Shown piece after piece: positions 33,762-42,620 of a stretch of DNA of 64,000 nucleotides (position 1 is its first letter; each line of letters starts with the position of its first letter). The stretch spans positions 62,001-126,000 of the forward strand of contig NZ_JAIUGX010000009.1 of the NCBI RefSeq assembly GCF_020164785.1, given 5' to 3'. Made by a program: the position numbers and the translations under genes. The notes under the pieces were generated by a model. It was not told the DNA's origin, did not search any database, and worked only from the letters and a program-made list of their open reading frames with translations. The stretch comes from Mesorhizobium sp. ES1-1 (GTDB lineage Bacteria; Pseudomonadota; Alphaproteobacteria; Rhizobiales; Rhizobiaceae).

Positions 33762-34784
33762 CTAAACCGCCAGTCGTGCCTCGCGAAACGACACGAGCTT
33801 CCTGCGGTTTTCATCCCATAACGCCAGTTTGACGCAGCGCAGGCTGTCGAGAAGGGTGACGCGGCCGATGCCGCGCAGTTCCGGATAATCGCGCAGCACT
33901 TCCTGCAGGCGGTAACCGGGCACCTTGGCGGAGAGGTGGTGCACGTGGTGGACGCCAATGTTGCCGGTGAACCAGTTCAGCACCGGCGGCAGGTCATAAT
34001 AGGACGAGCCGTGCAAGGCGGCATGCTGGAACTCCCATTCGGAGTCCTTCGACCATTCGGTCTCCTCGAACTGGTGCTGCACGTAGAACAGCCAGATGCC
34101 GGCCGAACCAGCGAGGATGACAATCGGCAGGTGAACCACCAGAAATGCACCCAGCCCGACGAACCAGATCAGCGCTGACGATGCGACCAGAATGGCAAGA
34201 TTGGTGGTCATGGATGACACCCAGGGCGTCAAACCGCCGCGCATCATGCCGACCGGCAGCCTGTGCTCGAAGATGAAGAGCCATGTCGGGCCTAAACCGA
34301 ACATCACCAGCGGATGGCGATAGAGACGATAGGCGAGACGGCCCCGCCATGACATCTGCCGGTATTCGGCAACGGTCAGCGTTCTGATATCGCCCATGCC
34401 GCGCTCGTCCAGATTGCCGGCGCTGGCGTGATGGGTGGCATGCGCCCGCCTCCAGCAATCATATGGCGTCAGCGTGAGGATGCCGAGCGCGCGGCCTATC
34501 CAGTCGTCGGCGTATCGGTTGGCGAAGAAGGAGCCGTGGCCGCAATCGTGCTGGATCATAAAAATCCGCACCAGGAATCCGGCCGCCGGGAGGATCAGAA
34601 TCAGTCCCCACCAATGACCATAGGCATAGGCCGCCGAGGACAGTGCCCATAGGGTGGCAAACGGAATGAGGGTGATGGCGAGTTCGACGGCGCTACGACG
34701 CCTGTCAGGCTTCTTGTAACGCGCCAGGACCTTGAGCCAGGCGCGCTTGCTGTGGGCAGCCGCCTCCGGAGAAATCATGTTCAT
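33762..34784 (-). CDS. Fatty acid desaturase
   Basis: 340 residues from the ATG at 34784. It is an integral membrane diiron enzyme with the three histidine boxes MIQHDCGHGSFF, RRAHATHHASAG and GVHHVHHLSAK, and membrane helices around residues 30-70 and 180-240. It introduces a double bond into an acyl chain, or hydroxylates or epoxidises it; the exact chemistry is not readable. The start is not marked by a good ribosome binding site, and an ATG two codons later also fits. The neighbours are unrelated. Confidence 0.9.
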   Translation of the reverse strand: MNMISPEAAAHSKRAWLKVLARYKKPDRRRSAVELAITLIPFATLWALSSAAYAYGHWWGLILILPAAGFLVRIFMIQHDCGHGSFFANRYADDWIGRALGILTLTPYDCWRRAHATHHASAGNLDERGMGDIRTLTVAEYRQMSWRGRLAYRLYRHPLVMFGLGPTWLFIFEHRLPVGMMRGGLTPWVSSMTTNLAILVASSALIWFVGLGAFLVVHLPIVILAGSAGIWLFYVQHQFEETEWSKDSEWEFQHAALHGSSYYDLPPVLNWFTGNIGVHHVHHLSAKVPGYRLQEVLRDYPELRGIGRVTLLDSLRCVKLALWDENRRKLVSFREARLAV

Positions 34785-34871
34785 CAGGAAGCATAAGCGG
34801 CGCGTCACGCCGCCGCAAGGGACGGATCACGCGAAATTACTGTGCGTAATTGTCGCGCAAGATTAGAACCG

Positions 34872-35069
34872 CTACTGCGGACGCCAGTTGTCGTTCTCGA
34901 CCTTATCGAGGCGGTCAAGCAGTTCCTTGAAGTGGTCAGGCACATCCGCATCGGCGTGGAAGGCCGGCAGATTGCGCAGGAAACGCGTCGTCGCCTCGGC
35001 GCCGAACTGACGCCTGACATCGGCGGCGAGCCTCCCTGCCTTTTCCGCTTTGTTGTGGGTCATCATCAT
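34872..35069 (-). CDS. Small hypothetical protein
   Basis: 65 residues, starting at one of three successive ATGs (35069, 35066 or 35063) after AGGAA. It is helical and charged (NKAEKAGRLAADVRRQFG, then RFLRNLPAFHADADVPDHF and LLDRLDKVEND). It has no membrane or signal segment and no recognised family. It lies between the desaturase gene and grpE on the opposite strand to grpE. Confidence 0.6.
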   Translation of the reverse strand: MMMTHNKAEKAGRLAADVRRQFGAEATTRFLRNLPAFHADADVPDHFKELLDRLDKVENDNWRPQ

Positions 35070-35234
35070 TGAATTCCTGTGTCGGCTCCCAAACTCTCCC
35101 GGCAAGGTAATGGTTCCGCCTGCACGCCTTGGATGCAAGCAAAGGCGACCGATACGGTAAAATTTGAATTAAAATCGAATTGATGCGCCGTTCGCTGTCT
35201 GATGCGGCGACAGGCCTTCCGCAATCGCTTACCC

Positions 35235-35264
35235 CTTGATTTTTGGCTGCCAAACCTCGATATC
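35235..35264 (+). promoter_or_regulatory. Putative RpoH heat-shock promoter of grpE
   Basis: CTTGAT (35235-35240) and CGATAT (35259-35264), separated by 18 bases, resemble the alphaproteobacterial RpoH promoter (CTTGAA, then CCATAT). They lie about 35 bases before the grpE start. Confidence 0.5.
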
Positions 35265-35299
35265 GGGCTCAAAATCCATACCATTCAAGATGACGGGAA

Positions 35300-35935
35300 A
35301 TGGCGATGAGCGACCAGGCAAAAGACGAACGCGCGCCCGAAGAACTCGAGGTGCCCCAAGCCAATGCCGAACGCATGGAAGGCACCGATGGCGACTATGA
35401 AGCGCTGGTGCGGCTGATGAAGGAAAACGAGGAATTGAAGGACCGGGCGTTGCGGGTGGCGGCCGAGATGGAGAACCTGCGCCGCCGCACCGCGCGCGAC
35501 GTGCATGACGCGCGAACCTACGCGGTTGCCAATTTCGCCCGCGACATGCTGTCGGTGTCTGACAATCTGCGTCGTGCGCTCGACGCCATCCCCGCGGAAG
35601 CCAAGGCCTCGGGCGACGCCGGCTTCAAGGCCTTGATCGAAGGCGTCGACCTCACGGAGCGCGCCATGCTGTCGGCGCTCGAACGGCACGGGGTCAAGAA
35701 ACTGGCACCGGAAGGCGAGAAGTTCGACCCGAATTTTCACCAGGCGATGTTCGAGGTACCAAACCCGGATGTCCCCGCCAACACCGTGGTGCAAGTGGTG
35801 CAGCCCGGCTATTCGATCGGGGAGCGCGTGCTGCGCCCGGCCATGGTCGGGGTCGCCAAGGGCGGACCAAAGTTGGCCGCCGAGGCGCCTGTCGAACCTG
35901 GCCCTGTCAATGAGCAGGCCGAGAAGGACGCTTGA
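35300..35935 (+). CDS. grpE: Nucleotide exchange factor GrpE
   Basis: 211 residues. A charged, disordered N-terminal part is followed by a long helix (LMKENEELKDRALRVAAEME, RRRTARDVHDAR) and a C-terminal beta domain with HGVKKLAPEGEKFDPNFHQA and VVQVVQPGYSIGERVLRPA. GrpE releases ADP from DnaK and acts as a heat-sensitive regulator of the chaperone cycle. A second ATG two codons in is possible. dnaK and hrcA are not in the window. Confidence 0.97.
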   Translation: MAMSDQAKDERAPEELEVPQANAERMEGTDGDYEALVRLMKENEELKDRALRVAAEMENLRRRTARDVHDARTYAVANFARDMLSVSDNLRRALDAIPAEAKASGDAGFKALIEGVDLTERAMLSALERHGVKKLAPEGEKFDPNFHQAMFEVPNPDVPANTVVQVVQPGYSIGERVLRPAMVGVAKGGPKLAAEAPVEPGPVNEQAEKDA

Positions 35936-35970
35936 TAGCGAGTGGCAGATAGCGAGTAGCGGGTAGGAAA
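35936..35970 (+). repeat. Degenerate GCGAGTAG-type short repeats after grpE
   Basis: The stretch contains GCGAGTGG, GATAGCGAGTAG and GCGGGTAG, degenerate copies of an octamer, immediately after the grpE stop. A similar tract (GCGAATAG, GGTAGTCC, GCGAATAG) occurs at 36684-36712 after the next gene. Confidence 0.5.
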
Positions 35971-36037
35971 GGATACTAATCCGCGGCTTCGTGCTATTGC
36001 ACCAGCTGCGTATCCCTCATCCGTACTCGCTCAGCTC

Positions 36038-36670
36038 ATGAATCCCATCGCGCTTCTCGACTATGCCGGCGTGGCCGTCTTCGCCGCGACCGGCGCGCTT
36101 GCGGCATCACGCAAGCAACTCGACATTATCGGCTTTCTGTTCCTCGCCAGCGTCACCGGCATCGGTGGCGGTACGTTTCGCGATGTCATCTTGAATGTGC
36201 CGGTTTTCTGGGTGGGAAATCGCGACTATGTGCTGATCTGCGCGGTGGTGGCTGTGCTGGTGTTCTTCACCGCGCATCGCGTCGAATCCCGCTACAAGCT
36301 GCTGCTCTGGCTCGATGCCATCGGGCTTGCGGCGTTTTCCGTCATGGGCGCGGCCAAGGGGCTCGCTATCACCGGCTCGCCCGTTGTTTCGATCATCACC
36401 GGGATGCTGACTGCCACTCTCGGCGGCATATTGCGTGATCTGCTGGCCGGCGAGCCGTCCGTGCTGTTGAGACCCGAAATCTATGTCACGGCCGCGCTCG
36501 TCGGCGCCGCAATCTTCACGGCAGGCGATGTCGCGGGCCTGCCGCAGTTTGTTTCAGGTTTGGGCGGGTTCGCGGCGGCACTCGTGGTGCGCGGCGGCGC
36601 CTTGTGGTTCGGCTGGGCGTTTCCGGCGTATAAGAGCCGGCCTGGCCGGCGGCCGGAAGATATTCCGTAA
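36038..36670 (+). CDS. Trimeric intracellular cation channel (TRIC / UPF0126, YicG) family membrane protein
   Basis: 210 residues with seven predicted membrane helices. Two repeats carry the family's Gly-rich motif followed by an Arg-Asp pair: GIGGGTFRDVIL and ATLGGILRDLLAGEP. Prokaryotic TRIC homologues form potassium-permeable channels. It is a single gene flanked on both sides by short octamer repeats. Confidence 0.9.
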   Translation: MNPIALLDYAGVAVFAATGALAASRKQLDIIGFLFLASVTGIGGGTFRDVILNVPVFWVGNRDYVLICAVVAVLVFFTAHRVESRYKLLLWLDAIGLAAFSVMGAAKGLAITGSPVVSIITGMLTATLGGILRDLLAGEPSVLLRPEIYVTAALVGAAIFTAGDVAGLPQFVSGLGGFAAALVVRGGALWFGWAFPAYKSRPGRRPEDIP

Positions 36671-36756
36671 GCGCAACGAAGAGCGAATAGTCGGTAGTCC
36701 GTGGCGAATAGGACGACGCTCGCAGGAGTGCAGTCCCCACTCACCATTCACTATCG

Positions 36757-37644
36757 CTACGCCGCGAAGCGTTGCGCCTCGCCGCCATAATAGTTGACGT
36801 AACGGGCGCCGATCTCCTTGACCGGCATGACGATGAAAACGTCTACGGTCGAGAATTCGCGATCGATGACGCAGCCGTCACCGATGCGCGCCCCGACGCG
36901 CAGATAGCCCTTGACCAAGGGCGGCATCGCCGCGATGGCCGCCTTTGAATTGACCGCCTCGATCGGCATCAGGTCCATCGTACAGTAGCGGCCCGACACG
37001 GCACGCACGTCCCAGGCGGAGTTCGTCCGGCAATGGTGGGCGAGATAGGAGAGCGCTTCGGCATGGGCGGCTGGCACGGTGCCGTGGAAAGACGCACAGC
37101 CGGTCATCACGCCGATCTCGTAGTGGTTGATGTAGGCCCATATGCCTTGCCACAGCGCCTCGATGGTGCGCTTGGAGCGATATTCGGGGAGAACGCAAGA
37201 CCGGCCAAGTTCGAGAAAACGCTGGCCTGGGTGGCGGGCGATGAGCTTGGTCAACTCGAATTCGCCCTCAGAATAGAAGCCGCCGGCCGCAGCGGCGATT
37301 TCCTGCCGCAGCAGACGGTAGGTGCCCACGATGCGCCGGTGCTCGGGGCCGGACAGCGTCGTATCGAAAACGAGCAGATGGTCGCAGAGCGGATCGAAGC
37401 GATCGGCGTCGCGGCGATCCTGCGCCTGGAACTGTTCCTTCCTGGCGCCAAGCTCGTCGTAGAAGACCCGGTAGCGGACTTCCTGAGCGGCTGCGATCTC
37501 CGCCTCGTTTCGGGCGAGACGCACTTCGAGGTTGCCGATCCGGCCGAGTGGCGCGCCCTTTATGACGGAATCAACGTTCCGACCGGCAAGCATGGCGTTG
37601 CCGGCGTTGGGTCGAGTGTCACATTCCGGCATAACTGTATGCAC
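36757..37644 (-). CDS. olsB: L-ornithine N-alpha-acyltransferase (ornithine lipid synthesis)
   Basis: 295 residues, the size of rhizobial OlsB. It is a GNAT/hemolysin-like acyltransferase with LEVRLARNEAEIAAAQEVRY, DPLCDHLLV, ELGRSCVLPEYRSKRTIEAL and VMTGCASFHGT. OlsB moves a 3-hydroxyacyl chain from acyl carrier protein to ornithine, the first step to ornithine lipids, which replace phospholipids in low phosphate. A Pho box 52 bases upstream fits that regulation. olsA is not nearby. Confidence 0.82.
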   Translation of the reverse strand: MHTVMPECDTRPNAGNAMLAGRNVDSVIKGAPLGRIGNLEVRLARNEAEIAAAQEVRYRVFYDELGARKEQFQAQDRRDADRFDPLCDHLLVFDTTLSGPEHRRIVGTYRLLRQEIAAAAGGFYSEGEFELTKLIARHPGQRFLELGRSCVLPEYRSKRTIEALWQGIWAYINHYEIGVMTGCASFHGTVPAAHAEALSYLAHHCRTNSAWDVRAVSGRYCTMDLMPIEAVNSKAAIAAMPPLVKGYLRVGARIGDGCVIDREFSTVDVFIVMPVKEIGARYVNYYGGEAQRFAA

Positions 37645-37695
37645 GAGTGATTCTCCTTCGAGCCATCCCTCTTGGCACGGGGATACGGTGTAGGT

Positions 37696-37713
37696 GCAAC
37701 AGGATTGTGACAG
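37696..37713 (-). promoter_or_regulatory. Putative PhoB box upstream of olsB
   Basis: Read on the minus strand, CTGTCAC-AATC-CTGTTGC is two 7-base half-sites with a 4-base AT-rich spacer. This matches the Pho box pattern CTGTCAT-N4-CTGTCAT at 11 of 14 half-site positions. It lies 52 bases before the olsB start. Confidence 0.7.
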
Positions 37714-37761
37714 TACCGTGATACGCCGTCGCGGGCAATACTTCGTCGGCTCGCGACTAAG

Positions 37762-40095
37762 TCAACCGGCTATGTTACGCGCCCAGCCGTCACTCGAGGC
37801 GGCGACCTGACCCTCGACGGCGTCGACCAGTGCGTCGGGGTCGAGCGGCTTGGTGACGAAGCCGCTGGCGCCATGGGCAAGCACCGCGTGGCGCGTCTTT
37901 TCCTGGCTATCGGCCGACAGCACCATGATCGGCACCGGCGGCATCGAGGTCTCCTCCTCATGACGGCGGATGGCGGCGATCGCGTCCAATCCATCCATGA
38001 CCGGCATGTGCAGATCCATCAGAATCACGTCGAAACGGTGCTTGTGAGCTGCATCGGTGACTGCTTCGACGGCGGCCTTGCCGTTGCCGACAACTTTGAC
38101 GCGGTGCCCCGCCTTCAGCAGCGTGGCGCGGGCAAGCATGGCGTTGATATCGTTGTCTTCGGCTATCAGCACCGAAAGGCCGCGGTGGCGGCCGCCGGCG
38201 CGAGGCGCCGAAGATCGGCGTTTTTCTGGCTGCGGCTGAGCAAGGGCGGCGGCCTGACTGCTTAGCAGCACGCGCAGGAGCGTTGCGCCCCGCACCGGCC
38301 GGGCCAGGAAGGTCGCGTAGCCGCTGGCGCGGAACTCGCCAAGCATGCCGCGATCCGTGGGCGCGATCAGCGTGATGGCCTCGCAGTCGGGGAATCCGCC
38401 CTGGCGCAGGCGCTTGAGTAGCCTGCCGTCGCTTTCCTCGAGTGCCGCATCGACCAGGAGCACGTCGCAACCGGCGGCGAAGCGGGCGGCCTGGGCGGCG
38501 CTGGCGGCGACGTCGACGGCGCCGCCACTGGCGCGGATGGTTCGCGCTATTGCCTCAGCTTCGACGGCGTTTTTCGACACGATCACGGCGCGCCTTCCCA
38601 CGAGCGCGCTTTCACGGCCACGTGGCGGCGCCGTCGGCGCTATCGCCGGAATTTCGAAGATGAATTCCGACCCCTGGCCAATTCGGCTGGAGACGGAAAT
38701 CGCCCCGCCCATGGCAATTACCAGGCGTTTGGAGATGGCGAGGCCAAGCCCGGCTCCGCCATGCGTACGCGTAGAGGTGCCGTCGGCCTGCTCGAACTCC
38801 TCGAAAATGCGCTCCAAATCCTGGTCGAGCATACCGGGGCCGGTGTCGGAAATGGTGAAGCAGACGCGATCCTCGGTCTCAGTCCGCGACAGCGAGATGG
38901 CGACCAGGACGCCCCCTGCGTCGGTGAACTTTATGGCGTTGCCGATCAGGTTGAGCAGCACCTGCCTGACCTTGCCCGGATCGGCGGTGATCAGTTGCGG
39001 GACGTCGAGTTCGACATGGCAGCCAAGGCCGATGCCCTTTGCGAAGGCGCGGGCGGCGAGCAGTTCGATGATGTTGTCGGCGATCTCGCGAACCGACATG
39101 GGTTGCGGTTCCGGATCGAAGCGCCCGGCTTCTATCTTGGAATAGTCGAGCAGGTCCTCGATCAGGGCAAGCAAGGCGCTCGCCGACGTCGATACGGCGC
39201 CGACATAGGTCTGCTGCTCGGGCGACAGGCTGGTGTCGGCCAGCAACCTGGCCATGCCCATAATGCCGTTCATCGGCGTGCGGATTTCATGACTGACGGT
39301 GGCGAGAAAGCGCGATTTGGCCAGGCTGGCATATTCCGCCCGCTCGCGAGCGGTGATCAGCGAGGATTCGGCGCGTTTTCGGGCTGTGATATCGCGGGCA
39401 ATGGCGCGGTGCGAAACGGCGCCGCTTTCCTTTTCGCGCACGGACAGTTCGATCCAGGAAAACCAGCGCGGACCGCTTGGCGTACGGATGGCGACATCCG
39501 TGGAACTCAGGCACTCATGGTCGGAAAAGGCGGCATCGGGCACGATGCCGACGTCTATGCCCAACTCCGCCAGGGTCTTGCCGGCAAGATCGCGTTGGTC
39601 GCTTCCGACAAGATCCGCAAACACCTTGTTGGCATAGACGATATGGCCGTCGCGGTCGCGATGGATGACAAGGTCGCCAAGCGCGTCGATCAGGCCGCGG
39701 AAACGCTCCTCGCTTTCCTGCATCTCCCACATGCGATCGGCCAGCGTCTCGATCTCGGCGCGGCTGCGGGCGGTCGTCTGGTCGAGAAGCACAGCTGTGC
39801 GATGTTCTTTCCGGCTGGTGCGCAGATGCGCGATAATGCCGGCAATGCCGGTTGCCAGCAGGCCGACGCTGATGAACACCGGTGCGCCGGTCAGATGCGC
39901 CAGGCCAGCCAGCACGATGACGACGACGAAGATCAGGAAGGGCAGGCCGTGGCCCCTTGGGGGCCGCCGCTTGGGGGCCGCCGGGGGTGACGCGACGGGA
40001 GCCCGCGTCGCCGCAGCCCCATCGACCCCGTCCCCCGTTGCCGTCAGTTGGCTGTCCGATTCCGCAGTCATAGGAACTGCTTGCCAGACAGACAT
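37762..40095 (-). CDS. Hybrid sensor histidine kinase with PAS and two receiver domains
   Basis: 777 residues; an ATG at 40071 is another start. A Pro-rich cytoplasmic N terminus is followed by two membrane helices (about 52-90) with almost no periplasmic loop. Next come a PAS domain (about 130-245), a HisKA domain with the phospho-His in TVSHEIRTPMNG, and an HATPase with NLIGNAIKF, DTGPGM and GGAGLGLAI. A first receiver (about 515-620) is degenerate and a second (about 650-765) is complete, with LIAEDND, LMDLHMPVMDG and FVTKPLD. No partner response regulator is adjacent. With so little outside the membrane, it probably senses a cytoplasmic or membrane signal. Confidence 0.92.
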   Translation of the reverse strand: MSVWQAVPMTAESDSQLTATGDGVDGAAATRAPVASPPAAPKRRPPRGHGLPFLIFVVVIVLAGLAHLTGAPVFISVGLLATGIAGIIAHLRTSRKEHRTAVLLDQTTARSRAEIETLADRMWEMQESEERFRGLIDALGDLVIHRDRDGHIVYANKVFADLVGSDQRDLAGKTLAELGIDVGIVPDAAFSDHECLSSTDVAIRTPSGPRWFSWIELSVREKESGAVSHRAIARDITARKRAESSLITARERAEYASLAKSRFLATVSHEIRTPMNGIMGMARLLADTSLSPEQQTYVGAVSTSASALLALIEDLLDYSKIEAGRFDPEPQPMSVREIADNIIELLAARAFAKGIGLGCHVELDVPQLITADPGKVRQVLLNLIGNAIKFTDAGGVLVAISLSRTETEDRVCFTISDTGPGMLDQDLERIFEEFEQADGTSTRTHGGAGLGLAISKRLVIAMGGAISVSSRIGQGSEFIFEIPAIAPTAPPRGRESALVGRRAVIVSKNAVEAEAIARTIRASGGAVDVAASAAQAARFAAGCDVLLVDAALEESDGRLLKRLRQGGFPDCEAITLIAPTDRGMLGEFRASGYATFLARPVRGATLLRVLLSSQAAALAQPQPEKRRSSAPRAGGRHRGLSVLIAEDNDINAMLARATLLKAGHRVKVVGNGKAAVEAVTDAAHKHRFDVILMDLHMPVMDGLDAIAAIRRHEEETSMPPVPIMVLSADSQEKTRHAVLAHGASGFVTKPLDPDALVDAVEGQVAASSDGWARNIAG

Positions 40096-40191
40096 TATTG
40101 AAAATTGCGGCGGATCGTTCGAATTTTACAGAAGAACATTTTTGCCCGACGATCCGAATGGTCAGGCAGAGCCACCGCACAGTCGGTCGCT

Positions 40192-41181
40192 TTACATGTC
40201 GACGACGACGCGGCCGCGAATCCTGCCTTCGACGATGTCGCGCGCGGCATCGATGATGCCATCGAAGCCGATGGTCGTGGAAAGCCCGGCGAGCTTGCGC
40301 GAATCGAGGTCGGTTCCAAGGCGCCGCCACGCTTCGAGGCGGATCGGCTTGGGCGCCATCACCGAATCGATACCCAGCAGGGAGACACCGCGCAGGATGA
40401 AGGGGGCAACGCTTGCCGGCAGATCCATGCCGCCAGCCATGCCGCAAGCAGCCACCGCGCCGCCATAGGAGGTCATGGACAGCACATTGGCCAGCGTCTG
40501 GCCGCCGACCGCGTCGACGCCGCCTGCCCAGCGCTCCTTAGCCAGCGGCCTGGCCGGTTGCGCGAGTTCGTCGCGGGTGATCACCTCGGCAGCACCGAGA
40601 TCCATCAAATAGGAACTCTCGGCGGCGCGGCCGGTGGAGGCGATGACGTGATAGCCGAGGCCGGACAAGATCGAGACCGCGACCGAGCCGACCCCGCCGG
40701 CCGCTCCCGTCACGATGACGGGGCCGCGATCCGGCACGATGCCGTGCCGCTCCAGCGCCATGACGCACAGCATGGCGGTGTAGCCCGCAGTACCGATCGT
40801 CATCGCGTCGTGCGCGCTCATTCCCTCGGGCAAGGGAACCAGCCAGTCGCCCTTGACGCGGGCCCGGCTGGCGAATGCGCCATAGTGGGTTTCACCGACG
40901 CCCCAGCCATTGAGGATCACTTGGTCGCCCTTGCGCCAGTCGGGATGGGAAGAGGCGGTGACCGTGCCGGCCAGATCGATGCCCGGCACCAGCGGCCAGC
41001 GGCGGATCACCGGCGCCTTGCCGGTGATCGCAAGGCCATCCTTGTAGTTCACGGTGGTCGCCTCGACCGCGATGGTGACGTCGCCTTCCATCAGGTCGGC
41101 CTCGGTGAGGTCCGTCACCGCTACCGACTGTTTTTTCTCGGCGTCGCGCGAGACGAGGATGGCTTTGAAGGTGTCGGACAT
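40192..41181 (-). CDS. acuI: AcuI/YhdH-type NADPH-dependent acrylyl-CoA reductase (MDR family)
   Basis: 329 residues. Motifs of the YhdH/AcuI branch of medium-chain reductases are clear: SVAVTDLTEADLMEGDVTI, ATTVNYKDGLAITGK, VPGIDLAGTV, GWGVGETHYG, GTAGYTAMLCVMALE and VIVTGAAGGVGSVAV. Members reduce toxic acryloyl-CoA to propionyl-CoA with NADPH, or act on quinones. It is a single cytoplasmic gene; substrate is inferred from family resemblance only. Confidence 0.85.
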   Translation of the reverse strand: MSDTFKAILVSRDAEKKQSVAVTDLTEADLMEGDVTIAVEATTVNYKDGLAITGKAPVIRRWPLVPGIDLAGTVTASSHPDWRKGDQVILNGWGVGETHYGAFASRARVKGDWLVPLPEGMSAHDAMTIGTAGYTAMLCVMALERHGIVPDRGPVIVTGAAGGVGSVAVSILSGLGYHVIASTGRAAESSYLMDLGAAEVITRDELAQPARPLAKERWAGGVDAVGGQTLANVLSMTSYGGAVAACGMAGGMDLPASVAPFILRGVSLLGIDSVMAPKPIRLEAWRRLGTDLDSRKLAGLSTTIGFDGIIDAARDIVEGRIRGRVVVDM

Positions 41182-41245
41182 GTTGTCTCCTCAGTCTTGC
41201 TGGCGACATGGGACTGTGCGGCGCTCGGGGCGCGGGGTCAATCGT

Positions 41246-41734
41246 TCAGGCGCCGGGATCCTGTGGCTTGGGTTCACGCCGCCAGCCGAAGAATTCGTCC
41301 AGGACGACCATCGCCGCGCCGACCGAAATGAAGGCGTCGGCAAGGTTGAAGACGGCGAAGGACCACACCGGCGTGTGAAAGAGGATGTAATCGATGACGT
41401 GGCCGTGCACCGCGCGGTCGATCAGATTGCCCAGCGCGCCGCCGACAATCAGCGCGAAGCCGATGCGCGCGGCGACCTGGGACGGCGCGATCCGTGTCGC
41501 AAGGAACAGCACGAAGGCGACGACGGCCAGGGAAATGCCGATCAGGCCGATGTCGCCGAAGGACGCGAACATCGAAAAGGCGATGCCGGTGTTGTAGGTG
41601 CGAAACAGCGCCAGGAAAGGCACGAGGTCGAGCTTTTCCTGAAAGGGCAGACCGGTCTCGACGAGGTTCTTTATCCACTGGTCGAGCGCGATGGTCGCGG
41701 CGACCAGCAACGCGTAGGGAAACCATGATTTCAC
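41246..41734 (-). CDS. lspA: Lipoprotein signal peptidase (SPase II)
   Basis: 162 residues from a GTG at 41734, which has GAGGT six bases before it; a TTG eight codons earlier also opens the frame. There are four membrane helices. The catalytic aspartates lie in GGALGNLIDR and FNLADAFISVG, and ALDQWIKN and YNTGIAFSM are also conserved. It removes signal peptides of prolipoproteins after diacylglyceryl transfer. It follows a TrmH-family gene by 28 bases on the same strand. Confidence 0.95.
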   Translation of the reverse strand: MKSWFPYALLVAATIALDQWIKNLVETGLPFQEKLDLVPFLALFRTYNTGIAFSMFASFGDIGLIGISLAVVAFVLFLATRIAPSQVAARIGFALIVGGALGNLIDRAVHGHVIDYILFHTPVWSFAVFNLADAFISVGAAMVVLDEFFGWRREPKPQDPGA

Positions 41735-41762
41735 AGCGGGGACCTCACGGGCGGGCAAACCT

Positions 41763-42620
41763 TCATTGCAGGTCCACTATGGGTTCTAGCTTCAGCGCAC
41801 CGCGGCGGATCTCGAACAGCATGATGCCGGTGGCGACCGCAAGATTGAGGGAATCGGCACGGCCCGCCTGGGGGATCCTGAGCAGCCTGTCGCAGCTTGC
41901 CGCCAAGGTCTCCGGCAGCCCCTGCTGCTCGTTGCCCATCATCAGCAGCACCGGACCCCGGGAAAAATCGACCGAGCGGTAGTCGACGGCCCCTTTCAGA
42001 TGCGTGCCGGCGACGAGCCCTGAAAACCCGCCACGCCAGGCCAGGAAAGCTTCGGTCGTCGTCCTGGCGACCGGGACGGCGAAGATCGAACCCATGGTGG
42101 CGCGCACCGTCTCCACCGAGAACGGGTCGGTGGTGTCGCCGACCAGGATGATGCCCTTGGCGCCGACGGCATCGACGGTACGGATCACCGTGCCGAGATT
42201 GCCGGGATCGCGCACCCGGTCGAGCGCCACCCAGACATCGCCATTGTCGGCGCGGACGTCTTTCAGAGCCAGGTATCTCTGCGAAAAGACACCGACAACC
42301 ATCTGCGGATTGTCGCGCCGGGTGATGGCGACAAGCACCTTTTCGGAGACTTCGAGCACCGTGCCGCCGGCCGCAACCGTGCGCGCCGCGACCTTCTCCA
42401 CCGCCGGGTTGCCACGTCCGGCCTTGGCGAAAACCAGCGTCTTGATCTGCCAGCCGAGATCGAGCGCATCGATGACCAGTTTCAGGCCCTCGGCCATGAA
42501 GGCGTTCTGCTGGTCGCGGAATTTCTTCAGTGCCAGGGCCTTGATGTCCTTGATCAAGGGATTGGCGAGGCTGGTGACTTCCTTCACCTGCCCCGGCGCG
42601 CCAATATGCCGTTCATTCAT
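41763..42620 (-). CDS. SpoU/TrmH-family RNA 2'-O-methyltransferase
   Basis: 285 residues from the ATG at 42620. An N-terminal substrate-binding domain (SLANPLIKDIKALALKKFRD) precedes a trefoil-knotted SPOUT domain with LDRVRDPGNLGTVIRT, LLMMGNEQQGL and the terminal SLNLAVATGIMLFE. It methylates a ribose in rRNA or tRNA; the target is unknown. Its start overlaps the stop of the upstream methyltransferase gene (ATGA), so the two are translationally coupled. Confidence 0.92.
   Translation of the reverse strand: MNERHIGAPGQVKEVTSLANPLIKDIKALALKKFRDQQNAFMAEGLKLVIDALDLGWQIKTLVFAKAGRGNPAVEKVAARTVAAGGTVLEVSEKVLVAITRRDNPQMVVGVFSQRYLALKDVRADNGDVWVALDRVRDPGNLGTVIRTVDAVGAKGIILVGDTTDPFSVETVRATMGSIFAVPVARTTTEAFLAWRGGFSGLVAGTHLKGAVDYRSVDFSRGPVLLMMGNEQQGLPETLAASCDRLLRIPQAGRADSLNLAVATGIMLFEIRRGALKLEPIVDLQ

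Noticed and set aside
38761..39990. 409-codon plus-strand frame over the histidine kinase gene
   Set aside because: Antisense to HisKA, HATPase and PAS motifs that are clearly coding on the minus strand.
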